64,000 bases of DNA from Pseudomonas sp. N40(2020) (GCF_014472415.1 NZ_JACSZV010000034.1:1-64000), one strand, 5' to 3'. Positions 32,872-42,393 are shown, counted from the stretch's first letter. Notes: a model not told the origin generated them from the sequence alone. Translations and numbers: made by a program.

Positions 32872-33825
32872 TTAACGGGTGCGAAGTCCGTCAATAAACT
32901 CGATGATTTTGCTGCCCAGTTCAGCGGCCAACGGCAAATTCGGGTCCTTGTAGGAGGCCAATTGCCGCTTCATATCGTTATGCACGATGCGCAGAACATG
33001 GTTCATGCCTTCGATCACCGCCAGTTCGGCGTCGGGTTTGGCAGCCTTGAGCAGCTTCGCGTCTTCGGTGCCGACCTGAATATCGTTGCTGCCCTGAACA
33101 ATCAGCGCTGGCATCTGCAATTGTGCGAATGCTTTTGCCGGGTCTTGGCGAAACAGCGAAATCAGATACGGCTGCACGCTCGGGCGGAAAATCACCTGCA
33201 GCGGCGCCGGCACGTTGTCGTCGGTATGACCGGCCTTGAGGCTGTCGAGCAGTTCGTTGCTGCGCAGCATCAAGGGGGGCGGCAGGCTGCGGGCCAGTTG
33301 CTCACGGATCACCTGATCGACCGGCCGGGCGCTGCCGGACAGGGAAATAACCGCAGCGGCATCGGCACCCGGCGCGGCCAGCGTGGCGATCAGCGCGCCT
33401 TCGCTGTGGCCGAGCAGAATCAGTTTGCCGAACCGTGGATCGGCCTTGAGCTTACGCGCCCAGGCCTGGGCGTCGGCGACATAGGCTTCCACCGACAGAT
33501 TGCGCTCATCAGGCGTGGCGGCGAGGCTCGCGGCCACACCGCGTTTGTCGTAACGCACACTGGCGATGTTGTGTTTGGCCAGCACCCACGCCAGCCGTTT
33601 AAGGCTGTCATTGCGCCCGCCGTCGGGGTTGTTTCCGTCACGATCCGTAGGACCTGAGCCTGAAAGAATGAGGACAACCGGCACCGGACTGTCGGACTTG
33701 GGCAGCAACAGCGAACCGAAAAGTTCGCCCTTACCGGTATCCAAAGTCATCGGACGCTGTAGGACTGTCGCCTGGGCAAAGCCAGTAAAGAGGGTAAGAC
33801 TCAAGATCAAAACTCGCAGCATCAT
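32872..33825 (-). CDS. Secreted/periplasmic alpha/beta hydrolase
   Basis: 317 residues from the ATG at 33825 (a second ATG follows at once). Signal peptide MMLRVLILSLTLFTGFAQA. Alpha/beta hydrolase core: oxyanion region LILSGSGPTDRDGNN, nucleophile elbow GHSEG, acid VQGSNDIQV, and catalytic His in EGMNHVLR, so the triad is intact. Esterase- or acyl-transferase-like; substrate unknown. Divergent from aroC. Confidence 0.88.
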   Translation of the reverse strand: MMLRVLILSLTLFTGFAQATVLQRPMTLDTGKGELFGSLLLPKSDSPVPVVLILSGSGPTDRDGNNPDGGRNDSLKRLAWVLAKHNIASVRYDKRGVAASLAATPDERNLSVEAYVADAQAWARKLKADPRFGKLILLGHSEGALIATLAAPGADAAAVISLSGSARPVDQVIREQLARSLPPPLMLRSNELLDSLKAGHTDDNVPAPLQVIFRPSVQPYLISLFRQDPAKAFAQLQMPALIVQGSNDIQVGTEDAKLLKAAKPDAELAVIEGMNHVLRIVHNDMKRQLASYKDPNLPLAAELGSKIIEFIDGLRTR

Positions 33826-33955
33826 CACGCCATCATTCGCCAAGGTGCCGGTTGGACTCACCAACACCGCTAAGGTTCGAGGATGAACTACTCGGTTAGC
33901 CTGCGTATACTGGCGCGCATCACGAATTTGGGTTTGATTTCACGGAGCGTCCTGC

Positions 33956-35047
33956 ATGTCCGGCAATACCTACGGCAAGTTGTTCTCTGTCACCACCGCT
34001 GGCGAAAGCCATGGTCCGGCGTTGGTCGCCATTGTCGACGGCTGCCCGCCGGGCCTGGAGATTTCCATCGAAGACCTGCAGCGCGACCTCGATCGCCGCA
34101 AGCCCGGCACCAGCCGCCACACCACCCAGCGCCAGGAGGCCGACGAAGTCGAAATCCTCTCCGGCGTGTTCGAAGGGCGCACCACCGGCTGTTCCATCGG
34201 CCTGTTGATCCGCAACACCGACCAGAAGTCCAAGGACTACTCGGCGATCAAGGATCTGTTCCGTCCGGCCCACGCCGACTACACCTACCACCATAAATAC
34301 GGCGAGCGCGACTACCGTGGCGGCGGCCGTAGCTCCGCGCGTGAAACCGCGATGCGTGTGGCGGCCGGTGCGATTGCCAAAAAGTATCTGGCGAGCCAAG
34401 GCATCCTCATTCGCGGCTACATGAGCCAGCTCGGCCCGATCGAAATCCCGTTCAAGACCTGGGATTCGGTCGAAGACAACGCCTTCTTCAGCCCTGATCC
34501 GGACAAGGTTGCGGAGCTGGAAGCCTACATGGATCAGTTGCGCCGTGATCAGGACTCGGTGGGCGCAAAGATCACCGTCGTCGCCGAAGGCGTGATGCCG
34601 GGCTTGGGCGAGCCGATTTTCGACCGCCTCGACGCGGAACTGGCCCACGCACTGATGAGCATCAACGCGGTGAAAGGCGTGGAAATCGGCGCCGGTTTCG
34701 CCTGCGTCGCCCAGCGCGGCACTGAGCATCGCGATGAGCTGACTCCGGAAGGCTTCCTCAGCAACAACGCTGGTGGCATCCTCGGCGGTATCTCGTCTGG
34801 TCAGCCAATCGTTGCGCACCTGGCGCTGAAGCCGACGTCGAGCATCACCACCCCGGGCCGTTCGATCGACGTCGATGGCAACCCGGTCGACGTGATTACC
34901 AAGGGTCGCCACGATCCGTGCGTTGGCATCCGTGCCACGCCGATTGCCGAAGCGATGATGGCCATCGTGCTGATGGATCATCTGCTGCGTCACCGTGGCC
35001 AGAACGCCGATGTACGGGTGAGCACGCCGGTGCTGGGTCAGCTTTAA
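33956..35047 (+). CDS. aroC: Chorismate synthase
   Basis: 363 residues. FMN-dependent anti-1,4-elimination of EPSP to chorismate, the last shared step of aromatic synthesis. Signatures: MSGNTYGKLFSVTTAGESHG at the N-terminus, GERDYRGGGRSSARETA near residue 115 and RGTEHRDELTPEGFLSNNAGG near 260, all intact. An ATG overlaps the stop codon but opens only a 9-codon frame. Confidence 0.98.
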   Translation: MSGNTYGKLFSVTTAGESHGPALVAIVDGCPPGLEISIEDLQRDLDRRKPGTSRHTTQRQEADEVEILSGVFEGRTTGCSIGLLIRNTDQKSKDYSAIKDLFRPAHADYTYHHKYGERDYRGGGRSSARETAMRVAAGAIAKKYLASQGILIRGYMSQLGPIEIPFKTWDSVEDNAFFSPDPDKVAELEAYMDQLRRDQDSVGAKITVVAEGVMPGLGEPIFDRLDAELAHALMSINAVKGVEIGAGFACVAQRGTEHRDELTPEGFLSNNAGGILGGISSGQPIVAHLALKPTSSITTPGRSIDVDGNPVDVITKGRHDPCVGIRATPIAEAMMAIVLMDHLLRHRGQNADVRVSTPVLGQL

Positions 35048-35081
35048 TGGCAGACCTCAAAGCCGTCGCGGCATAACCGGC

Positions 35082-36227
35082 GTGGCGGCGCTCCCTTACT
35101 GGCGGCTGTCCAGTTTCTACCTGTTCTACTTCGCCTTGCTCGGCTCGACGGCGCCGTTCCTGGCGCTTTACTTCGATCACCTTGGCTTCAGCGCCGCCCG
35201 CATTGGTGAGCTGGTGGCGATCCCGATGCTGATGCGCTGCGTGGCGCCGAACATCTGGGGCTGGCTGGGTGATTACACCGGCAAACGCCTGGCTATCGTG
35301 CGCTTCGGCGCGGTGTGCACGCTGCTGACCTTTTCGCTGATTTTCGTCAGCAAGACCTACGCCTGGCTGGCGATGGTCATGGCGTTGCATGCGTTCTTCT
35401 GGCACGCGGTGTTGCCGCAGTTTGAAGTCATCACGCTGGCGCATTTGCAGGGCCAGACCTCCCGTTACAGCCAGATCCGCCTCTGGGGTTCGATCGGTTT
35501 CATCATCACCGTGGTCGCGCTGGGTCGCCTGTTCGAATGGCTCAGCCTCGACATCTACCCGGCGGCGCTGGTGTTGATCATGGCCGGCATCGTCCTCAGC
35601 AGCTTGTGGGTGCCGAACGCGCAACCGGTACAGGGCAATCGACCAAATGGGGACGGCTTTCTCAAGCAGTTGCGCAGTCCTGGCGTTCTCGCGTTTTACG
35701 GCTGTGTCGCGCTGATGCAGATGAGTCACGGGCCTTATTACACGTTTTTGACCTTGCATCTGGAACGCCTCGGCTACAGTCGCGGCGTAATCGGCATGCT
35801 TTGGGCAGTTGGTGTGGTCGCCGAAGTGCTGATGTTCATAGCAATGAGCCGGATTCTTGCGCGTATCTCGGTGCGCCGGGTGCTGATGGCCAGTTTTCTG
35901 CTGGCGGCGCTGCGCTGGGTACTGCTCGGTTCGTTCGCCGAATTCCTGGGGGTGCTGTTGTTCGCGCAGGTTCTGCACGCGGCGACCTTCGGCAGCTTTC
36001 ACGCCGCTGCCATCCAGTTCGTGCAACGTAGCTTTGGCGCGCGGCAGCAAGGCCAGGGTCAGGCGTTGTATGCGGCACTGGCCGGTACCGGCGGTGCGTT
36101 GGGCGCTTTGTATTCCGGCTACAGCTGGAATGCCCTCGGCTCGACATTGACCTTTAGTATTGCCAGTCTCGCTGCGCTCGCTGCTGCCGTTATCATTGCC
36201 ACACGTATGCAAGAGGACAGGCCATGA
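35082..36227 (+). CDS. MFS transporter (HcaT/phenylpropionate-like)
   Basis: 381 residues with about 12 membrane helices; short loops, typical of the MFS_1-like/HcaT branch. Block GWLGDYTGKRLAIVRFG is the TM2-TM3 loop signature. GTG start at 35082; no upstream ATG is available in frame. Its stop overlaps the mtnB start (ATGA at 36224), so it is translationally coupled to the methionine salvage genes; transport of a sulfur or amine metabolite is possible but unproven. Confidence 0.88.
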   Translation: MAALPYWRLSSFYLFYFALLGSTAPFLALYFDHLGFSAARIGELVAIPMLMRCVAPNIWGWLGDYTGKRLAIVRFGAVCTLLTFSLIFVSKTYAWLAMVMALHAFFWHAVLPQFEVITLAHLQGQTSRYSQIRLWGSIGFIITVVALGRLFEWLSLDIYPAALVLIMAGIVLSSLWVPNAQPVQGNRPNGDGFLKQLRSPGVLAFYGCVALMQMSHGPYYTFLTLHLERLGYSRGVIGMLWAVGVVAEVLMFIAMSRILARISVRRVLMASFLLAALRWVLLGSFAEFLGVLLFAQVLHAATFGSFHAAAIQFVQRSFGARQQGQGQALYAALAGTGGALGALYSGYSWNALGSTLTFSIASLAALAAAVIIATRMQEDRP

Positions 36228-36850
36228 GCCTTTCGCGTGAACAACTCACCCAGCAAATCGTCGACGCCGGGCGTTTTCTCTACGGTCGAGGCTGGTCGCC
36301 GGCCACCAGCAGCAACTATTCGACACGCCTGTCGTCCAGCGAAGTGCTGCTGACCGTATCCGGCAAGCACAAGGGGCAGTTGGGTCTGGATGATGTGCTG
36401 GCCACCGACTTTTCCGGTAACAGTCTGGAGCCGGGTAAAAAACCGTCCGCCGAAACCCTGCTGCACACCCAGCTCTATAGCTGGCGCCCTGAGATCGGTG
36501 CGGTGCTGCATACCCATTCGGTGAACGCCACGGTGCTGTCACGGCTGACCCCGGAAAACTTCATTGAGTTCGAAGACTACGAACTGCAAAAAGCCTTCAG
36601 CGGCATCTCGACCCACGAATCCCGGGTGCGCGTGCCGATTTTCGACAACGATCAGGACATTGCGCGCCTTGCCGCCAAGGTGCAGCCTTGGCTCGACGGC
36701 CATCCCGATTGCGTCGGCTACCTGATCCGTGGCCACGGCCTCTACACCTGGGGCGCGCAGATGAAAGACGCGCTACGCCAGATCGAGGCCTTTGAATTCC
36801 TGTTTGAATGCGAGTTGAAAACCCGCAGCGTCATGAACCGCCAAGGCTGA
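36224..36850 (+). CDS. mtnB: Methylthioribulose-1-phosphate dehydratase
   Basis: 208 residues. Class II aldolase/adducin fold enzyme of the methionine salvage pathway. Zinc-ligand histidines in AVLHTHSVNATVLS and in YLIRGHGLYTWG; ATSSNYSTRL is a family block at the N-terminus. Overlaps the MFS gene by four bases. Confidence 0.95.
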   Translation: MSLSREQLTQQIVDAGRFLYGRGWSPATSSNYSTRLSSSEVLLTVSGKHKGQLGLDDVLATDFSGNSLEPGKKPSAETLLHTQLYSWRPEIGAVLHTHSVNATVLSRLTPENFIEFEDYELQKAFSGISTHESRVRVPIFDNDQDIARLAAKVQPWLDGHPDCVGYLIRGHGLYTWGAQMKDALRQIEAFEFLFECELKTRSVMNRQG

Positions 36851-36944
36851 CTTCGCCAGAACCAGCCCTTTTGCCTGATGAAATGCTGTGCCCGACCGGT
36901 CTGCAAGAACCGGACGGCAAGGCCGATACCGAGGAATTGCCCCA

Positions 36945-37490
36945 ATGAGCAGCCTGTCCGTCTATCACATTTCCAGCCCTGAGATTCCAAACAAGGTGCT
37001 GACCCATTTCGAAGATATCGCTTCCACCCTGGCCGAGCAGGGCGTGCGTTTCGACCGCTGGCAAGCCGCCGCAAAGATCCAGCCCGGCGCGACACAGGAA
37101 GAAGTGATCAGCGCTTACCAAGAGCAGATCGACAAACTGATGACCGAACGCGGTTACGTCACCGTCGATGTCATCAGCCTCAACAGCGACCATCCGCAAA
37201 AAGCCGAACTGCGCGCCAAGTTCCTTGAAGAACACCGCCACGGCGAAGACGAAGTACGCTTTTTCGTTGCCGGCCGTGGGCTGTTTACCCTGCACATCGA
37301 CGATTACGTTTACGCCGTACTCTGCGAGAAGAACGATCTGATCTCGGTGCCGGCCGGCACCAGGCACTGGTTCGACATGGGCGAGCATCCGCATTTCGTG
37401 GCGATTCGCTTGTTCAACAATCCTGACGGCTGGGTCGCCAACTTCACCGGCGAAGACATCGCCGGCCGCTTCCCGCGTCTGGAGGACTGA
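36945..37490 (+). CDS. mtnD: Acireductone dioxygenase
   Basis: 181 residues. Cupin metalloenzyme that oxidises acireductone to formate and the keto acid precursor of methionine. Metal site HRHGEDEVRFFVAGRGLF (His-x-His...Glu) and the second His in RHWFDMGEHPHF. Start at 36945 (GAGGAA upstream); the 94-base gap to mtnB holds no other gene. Confidence 0.96.
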   Translation: MSSLSVYHISSPEIPNKVLTHFEDIASTLAEQGVRFDRWQAAAKIQPGATQEEVISAYQEQIDKLMTERGYVTVDVISLNSDHPQKAELRAKFLEEHRHGEDEVRFFVAGRGLFTLHIDDYVYAVLCEKNDLISVPAGTRHWFDMGEHPHFVAIRLFNNPDGWVANFTGEDIAGRFPRLED

Positions 37491-37494
37491 GCCG

Positions 37495-38178
37495 ATGTCG
37501 ATCAAAGTCATTCTTACCGACATCGAAGGCACCACCAGCGCGGTGAGTTTCGTTTTCGACGTGCTGTTCCCGTATGCGGCCAAACATCTGCCGGACTTCG
37601 TGCGGCAGAACGCCGAACGTGCCGATGTCGCCGAGCAACTTGACGCTGTGCGCCGCGACAGCAACGAGCCGCAGGCTGATGTTGAACGTGTTGTCGAGAT
37701 TCTGTTGGACTGGATCGCCGAAGACCGCAAGGCCACGCCGCTCAAGGCATTGCAAGGCATGGTGTGGGAGCAGGGCTATCAGGCCAGGCAGTTGAAGGGC
37801 CACGTTTACCCGGATGCTGTTGAAGCACTTCAACGCTGGCATCAGGCGGGTTATCAACTGTTTGTGTATTCGTCCGGTTCGATCCAGGCGCAGAAGCTGA
37901 TCTTTGGCTGCTCTGAGGCGGGTGATCTGACGCCGCTGTTCAGTGGTTACTTCGACACCACGTCCGGGCCCAAGCGCGAGGCGCAGTCTTACACCAACAT
38001 TCAACAGGCGATTGGTGTTGAACCTGCGCAGATTCTGTTTCTGTCAGACATCGTGCAGGAACTCGATGCGGCTCAGGCTGCCGGTTTGCAAACCTGCGGT
38101 CTGGCCCGTGAAGGCGGGGAGTTGGCGGGGCATGTGACGGTCGATAGTTTTACCGGAATTGAACCGGAAGCCTTCTAA
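37495..38178 (+). CDS. mtnC: Enolase-phosphatase E1 (acireductone synthase)
   Basis: 227 residues. HAD-superfamily enzyme that enolises and dephosphorylates 2,3-diketo-5-methylthiopentyl-1-phosphate. Motif I appears as LTDIEGTTSAVSFV, motif II as VYSSGS, motif III/IV as ILFLSDIVQELDAA. Four bases after mtnD, so the same operon. A strong terminator follows. Confidence 0.96.
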   Translation: MSIKVILTDIEGTTSAVSFVFDVLFPYAAKHLPDFVRQNAERADVAEQLDAVRRDSNEPQADVERVVEILLDWIAEDRKATPLKALQGMVWEQGYQARQLKGHVYPDAVEALQRWHQAGYQLFVYSSGSIQAQKLIFGCSEAGDLTPLFSGYFDTTSGPKREAQSYTNIQQAIGVEPAQILFLSDIVQELDAAQAAGLQTCGLAREGGELAGHVTVDSFTGIEPEAF

Positions 38179-38206
38179 AGCACCTACAAGGAAACGGCGC
38201 ACAAAC

Positions 38207-38242
38207 AAACAGGCCGTGAAGCGCATGCTTCACGGCCTGTTT
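38207..38242. terminator. Bidirectional terminator after mtnC
   Basis: 16-bp perfect stem (38207-38222 / 38227-38242) with a four-base GCAT loop and T residues after it, between the convergent genes mtnC and the DUF3509-like gene. Confidence 0.93.
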
Positions 38243-38259
38243 TGTTTAACCGGTGAGAA

Positions 38260-38538
38260 TTAAAGCGAGTGATAAGTCGGCAGGGCAAAACGCTGCTGGC
38301 TCTGCAACATCGCAATTTGCGGCAGTTCGCTGGCCTGTTCGGCCAAGTCACGGCGAATCGCACTGATCGCCCACGACAGTTGGTCGCCGGCATGCAGTTG
38401 TTGATAGGTGAGGGCGCGCTTGAACACTTTGCCGTCGGCACTGCGCAGGGTCAGCAGAATCCCGCCATCGGGACGCGGCGCAGTGGTGACGTCGAAGTTG
38501 GAGAACAGGGAGGTAAATTTTTCTTGGATCAGGCTCAT
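38260..38538 (-). CDS. Small Pseudomonas protein, DUF3509-like
   Basis: 92 residues from the ATG at 38538. The pattern DGGILLTLRSADGKVFKRALT ... RRDLAEQAS looks like the small DUF3509 family found in pseudomonads, which has no known function. No signal peptide or membrane segment. The longer frame to 38793 runs through an AT-rich promoter region and is not supported. Confidence 0.7.
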   Translation of the reverse strand: MSLIQEKFTSLFSNFDVTTAPRPDGGILLTLRSADGKVFKRALTYQQLHAGDQLSWAISAIRRDLAEQASELPQIAMLQSQQRFALPTYHSL

Positions 38539-38925
38539 GTTTTTCAGCTCCGTATGCACTTGAATGGCAAGCATGCAGAGGAGGTTGCAGTGATTGTGCC
38601 AGCAGTCGATAAAATTAAAATACATATAAATCAATAAGTTAAAAAAATTAAAATTTAAACGGGTCGTGCAATCTGCATGAATGGCCATCGTGCATCCTGC
38701 ATTTTGCGGGATCGTTGTCGATTCTACGGAACCAATTGATAAAGCCAGGATCGGCGCCGTCGCTGTTGAGCCTGCGGATACAAAACATTGCAAAAACCGC
38801 GTGTACAGGCCGAGAAGCGCTGACGTATTTTCGGTCTCGACCGTCGCACAAGATCGCCGGTTGCCTCACCCAGTCGCCCGACAATAAAAACACCGGCCAA
38901 CGCCAAGGCCGAACGGGGAGCTTCC
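38539..38925. other. Intergenic region, AT-rich core
   Basis: 387 bases between divergent genes. 38610-38660 is very AT-rich (TTAAAAAAATTAAAATTTAA at about 38638) and probably holds the promoters of both neighbours. No ORF or RNA gene is convincing. Confidence 0.5.
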
Positions 38926-40764
38926 ATGAGTCACGCGCCAAGCGACACGATTACCTGGGGCATGATGCTCCGCAAACTGCCGATGATTGCCAAAGCCATC
39001 CCTCGGGTGGTCAAAGGCATGAAGGTGGCCAACGTCACGGATCCGACTCAAAGCTGTGGCCTTGGCTGGACATTCGAACAAGCGACTCTGCGCAATCCTG
39101 ATGGCCCGGCGTTATTGCAGGGCGATGTGTTGCTGACCTATGCGCAGGTCAACCAGTGGGCCAATCGTATCGCCCACTATCTGAACGGGCAGGGCATCGG
39201 CAAGGGCGACGTGGTGGCGGTATTCGTCGAAAATCGCCCGGAACTGCTGGTGACGATACTGGCGCTGGCCAAGGTCGGCGCTGTCAGCGCGCTGCTCAAT
39301 ACCTCGCAGACCCGCGACACACTGATCCACAGCGTGAACCTTGTTGCGCCGGTGGCGATCGTGGTCGGCGAAGAGTTGGTGCCCGCATTTGCTGCGGTGC
39401 GCGATCAGGTGTCGATTGCACCGCAGCGCACTTGGTTTGTCGCGGATCAGGACACCTATAGCCACCCGGGCATTGCGCCCGAGGGCTATGTCAATCTGAT
39501 CAGCGCCAGTGCCGACGCCAGCAGCGATAATCCGTCGAGCAGCCAGCAAGTATTTTTCGATGACCCTTGTTTCTACATCTACACCTCCGGCACCACCGGA
39601 CTGCCCAAGGCGGGGGTGTTCAAGCACGGCCGCTGGATGCGCAGTTCCGCCAGTTTCGGCATGATCGCACTGAATATGCGCCCGGACGACGTGGTTTATT
39701 GCACCTTGCCGCTGTACCACGCCACCGGCCTTTGCGTGTGCTGGGGCTCGGCGATCAATGGCGCATCGGGTTTTGCGATCCGCCGCAAATTCAGCGCGAG
39801 CCAGTTCTGGAGCGACGTACGCCGCTATCGCGCGACCACCATCGGCTACGTCGGCGAGTTGTGCCGCTATCTGGTCGATCAACCGGCCAGTGCCGATGAC
39901 AACCGTCACAGCGTGCGCAAGATGATCGGCAACGGTTTGCGCCCGGGCGCCTGGGCGGAATTCAAGACACGGTTTGCGGTGGATCACATTTGCGAACTGT
40001 ATGCGGCGAGCGACGGCAATATCGGCTTCACCAACATCCTCAACTTTGACAACACCATCGGCTTTTCCCTGATGGCCTGGGAGTTGGTCGCCTACGATCA
40101 CGACAGCGGTGAGCCTCTCCGTGGCGATGACGGTTTCATGCGCAAGGTCGGCAAGGGCGAGCAGGGGTTGCTGCTGGCACGGATCGACGAGAAGGCACCG
40201 CTGGACGGTTACACCGATCCGCAGAAGACCGCCAAGGTCGTGCTGGATGATGTGTTTAACAAAGGCGACCGTTTCTTCAATACCGGTGACTTGCTGCGAA
40301 ATATCGGCTTCGGTCATGCCCAGTTTGTTGATCGGCTTGGCGACACCTATCGCTGGAAGGGCGAAAACGTTTCGACCACAGAAGTCGAAAACCTTCTGCT
40401 ACAGCATCCGCACATCTCCGAGGCGGTGGCGTATGGCGTGGAAATCTGCAACACCAACGGTCGCGCCGGGATGGCGGCGATAACCCCGGCTGAATCTCTT
40501 GCGACCCTGGATTTTGCGGAACTGCTGACCTTTGCAAGGCACCGCATGCCGGCCTACGCCGTACCGTTGTTTTTGCGGGTGAAGGTGAAAATGGAAACCA
40601 CCGGCACCTTCAAATACCAGAAAACCCGGCTGAAAAAAGAAGGTTTCGACCCCGGCCAGACGGGCGATGACCCGATCTTCGCCTGGCTGCCCGGCACGCA
40701 GACCTATGTGCAGGTCACCGATGAAGTTTTGGCTGAAATTCATCAGGGCAAATACCGTTATTGA
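38926..40764 (+). CDS. Very-long-chain/FATP-type acyl-CoA synthetase
   Basis: 612 residues. Adenylate-forming enzyme of the FATP/long-chain acyl-CoA synthetase branch. P-loop YIYTSGTTGLPKAGVFKH (about 217-234), adenine block ELYAASDGNIG, hinge region FFNTGDLLR and the FATP signature DRLGDTYRWKGENVSTTEVE (about 466-485). GGGGAG ribosome binding site. Activates fatty acids or other carboxylic acids with ATP and CoA; exact substrate unknown. Confidence 0.9.
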   Translation: MSHAPSDTITWGMMLRKLPMIAKAIPRVVKGMKVANVTDPTQSCGLGWTFEQATLRNPDGPALLQGDVLLTYAQVNQWANRIAHYLNGQGIGKGDVVAVFVENRPELLVTILALAKVGAVSALLNTSQTRDTLIHSVNLVAPVAIVVGEELVPAFAAVRDQVSIAPQRTWFVADQDTYSHPGIAPEGYVNLISASADASSDNPSSSQQVFFDDPCFYIYTSGTTGLPKAGVFKHGRWMRSSASFGMIALNMRPDDVVYCTLPLYHATGLCVCWGSAINGASGFAIRRKFSASQFWSDVRRYRATTIGYVGELCRYLVDQPASADDNRHSVRKMIGNGLRPGAWAEFKTRFAVDHICELYAASDGNIGFTNILNFDNTIGFSLMAWELVAYDHDSGEPLRGDDGFMRKVGKGEQGLLLARIDEKAPLDGYTDPQKTAKVVLDDVFNKGDRFFNTGDLLRNIGFGHAQFVDRLGDTYRWKGENVSTTEVENLLLQHPHISEAVAYGVEICNTNGRAGMAAITPAESLATLDFAELLTFARHRMPAYAVPLFLRVKVKMETTGTFKYQKTRLKKEGFDPGQTGDDPIFAWLPGTQTYVQVTDEVLAEIHQGKYRY

Positions 40765-40861
40765 TTGTGGCTATAGGCAATCTTGAGAAAAAGAGGGTGA
40801 CAGCTATCGTCTTGCTCGGGAAAACTGTCGGCTTTCCGATTGACCGAAGTGGAGTTGCCTA

Positions 40862-41380
40862 ATGTCCGACCAAAGCCGCCAGATGACCCCTGAAGAAGCT
40901 GCCGAATTTGCCGAGCAGGTTTTCAACAAGGCGCGTGAGGGGGATGCCGCGATGATGGCGGCGCTGCTGACTAAAGGGTTGCCACCGAATCTTCGCAATC
41001 ACAAGGGCGACACATTGCTGATGCTCGCGGCTTACCACGGCCATGTGGAAACCGTGAAAGTTCTGCTGGAACACAAGGCCGACCCGGAAGTTCGCAACGA
41101 CAATGGCCAAAGCCCGATTGCCGGTGCTGCTTTCAAAGGCGATCTGGCGGTAGTCTCGGCGCTGGTCGAGGGTGGCGCGCAGGTTGAAGGCTCGTCCTTC
41201 GATGGCCGCACTGCGCTGATGATGGCTGCGATGTTCAACCGTGTTGAAATCGTTGATTACCTCATCAGCAAGGGCGCCGACCCGAAAGCCAAGGATGCCA
41301 ATGGTGTTTCCGCGCTGGACGCCGCGCGGACCATGGGCGCGGTCGATACCACCGCGCAGCTGGAAAAACTGCTGGGTTGA
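40862..41380 (+). CDS. Ankyrin repeat protein
   Basis: 172 residues with about four ankyrin repeats from residue 45 on (GDTLLMLAAYHGHVETVKVL, NGQSPIAGAAFKGDLAVVSAL, GRTALMMAAMFNRVEIVDYL, NGVSALDAARTMG). No signal peptide; cytoplasmic protein-protein interaction module. In other pseudomonads ankyrin genes are found next to catalase genes, but not here. Partner unknown. Confidence 0.92.
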   Translation: MSDQSRQMTPEEAAEFAEQVFNKAREGDAAMMAALLTKGLPPNLRNHKGDTLLMLAAYHGHVETVKVLLEHKADPEVRNDNGQSPIAGAAFKGDLAVVSALVEGGAQVEGSSFDGRTALMMAAMFNRVEIVDYLISKGADPKAKDANGVSALDAARTMGAVDTTAQLEKLLG

Positions 41381-41386
41381 TCAGGT

Positions 41387-41457
41387 CAAAAGATCGCAGC
41401 ATTCGGCAGCGCCTGCACTGATCTTCTGTAGGCGCTGCCGAAGGCTGCGATCTTTTG
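41387..41457. repeat. REPIN, family C
   Basis: Inverted pair about 41387-41417 and 41427-41457 with a nine-base spacer; several substitutions relative to 31909-31978 (GCGCCTGCA in place of GCTCCTACA), compensated in the other arm. Confidence 0.88.
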
Positions 41458-41515
41458 CTTTTCTGCGCTATCCTTCGCGCCCTCAAAATCTACCCTCGCC
41501 ATAGGATCCGCCCTT

Positions 41516-42046
41516 ATGAAAGCCGCACTCGTCGAACTCATCAGCAAAATCAGTTCCGGCTGCATGGGCGAGGACGAGATCCTGAACGTGGCCGATGAAG
41601 CCGCTCAGGCCTACGCCGATGCCGACGCGTTTCTGGCCGCCAATCCGGACATCAACTATGACGACACGTTCCCGATGCCGCTGGGCGAATGGGTCGTCGT
41701 CGGCAGCCTGCCGGAAACCGTAATGTTTCAGGCCGACACCTACGTCGACCTGTTCGCGCAGATTGTTGCTTCGTTCGGCCCGGGCGTGGATTTCAACCTC
41801 AAGCCCAAGCAACTGGCCAAGACCGAAGCGTTGACCGCACTCAACCGTATCCAGGTGCAGATGAGCAGTCTGAGCAAGGAAAACGGCGGTTACACGCTGA
41901 TGAACTTCAGTCAGTTGCTCGACGATGAACTGCAAGTGGTGCTGGTTTACGGCAACGATGTGCCACGGGTGCTGGAACTGTGCGCCGAGGTCGGCATCGC
42001 CGCCGCTCCGTCGCTGGAAGCGCTGAAGATCGCCGTTCACGTCTGA
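41516..42046 (+). CDS. Conserved hypothetical cytoplasmic protein
   Basis: 176 residues, acidic, no signal or membrane segment. Starts MKAALVELISKISSGCMGEDEILN and looks like a mixed alpha/beta protein. I do not recognise a family or catalytic motif. It stands alone between a REP element and the PLDc_N-type gene, same strand. Confidence 0.75.
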   Translation: MKAALVELISKISSGCMGEDEILNVADEAAQAYADADAFLAANPDINYDDTFPMPLGEWVVVGSLPETVMFQADTYVDLFAQIVASFGPGVDFNLKPKQLAKTEALTALNRIQVQMSSLSKENGGYTLMNFSQLLDDELQVVLVYGNDVPRVLELCAEVGIAAAPSLEALKIAVHV

Positions 42047-42117
42047 GCGTAATAAAAGGGAACCCTGCGCTGGCCCGTCTATCCTAAAAGTGCATGCCAC
42101 TATTCTGGAGCGACACC

Positions 42118-42309
42118 ATGGGTTCGACGTTTAACGGTCTGATCGGTCTGATCATTCTCGCCCTCGACATCTGGGCCATCATTAATGTGCTGAAAAGCGG
42201 CGCGTCCACCGGGATGAAAATCGTCTGGGTGCTGCTGATCATCCTCCTGCCGGTGCTGGGCCTGATCATCTGGGCAATCGCCGGGCCGCGGGGGAATGTC
42301 CGAATCTAG
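42118..42309 (+). CDS. Small membrane protein with PLDc_N-type domain
   Basis: 63 residues from the ATG at 42118 (TGGAG ribosome binding site). Two hydrophobic helices (FNGLIGLIILALDIWAIINVL and IVWVLLIILLPVLGLIIWAIAG) and the C-terminal GPRG; this is the PLDc_N/phospholipase D N-terminal-like membrane module that also occurs as a stand-alone small protein. Function unknown. Confidence 0.82.
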   Translation: MGSTFNGLIGLIILALDIWAIINVLKSGASTGMKIVWVLLIILLPVLGLIIWAIAGPRGNVRI

Positions 42310-42337
42310 CCGCTACTTTCGAGAACAACTCGAAACC

Positions 42338-42365
42338 TGTGGTAGCTGGCAAGCCAGCTACCACA
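42338..42365. repeat. Single REP palindrome, family B variant
   Basis: 13-bp arms TGTGGTAGCTGGC / GCCAGCTACCACA around an AA loop. One half-element of the family seen at 7981 and 48034, with TAGC for GAGC. Confidence 0.8.
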
Positions 42366-42393
42366 TGGATTGTGCCAAGCCGATGGCGCGAGG

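Noticed and set aside
34896..36212. 438-codon minus-strand ORF opposite the MFS gene
   Set aside because: Composition rich in His/Gln/Arg is typical of antisense frames; the plus-strand frame encodes a clear 12-helix transporter.
38539..38793. N-terminal extension of the DUF3509-like protein to 38793
   Set aside because: The extra 85 codons cross an AT-rich, promoter-like stretch; the ATG at 38538 gives the expected family size.
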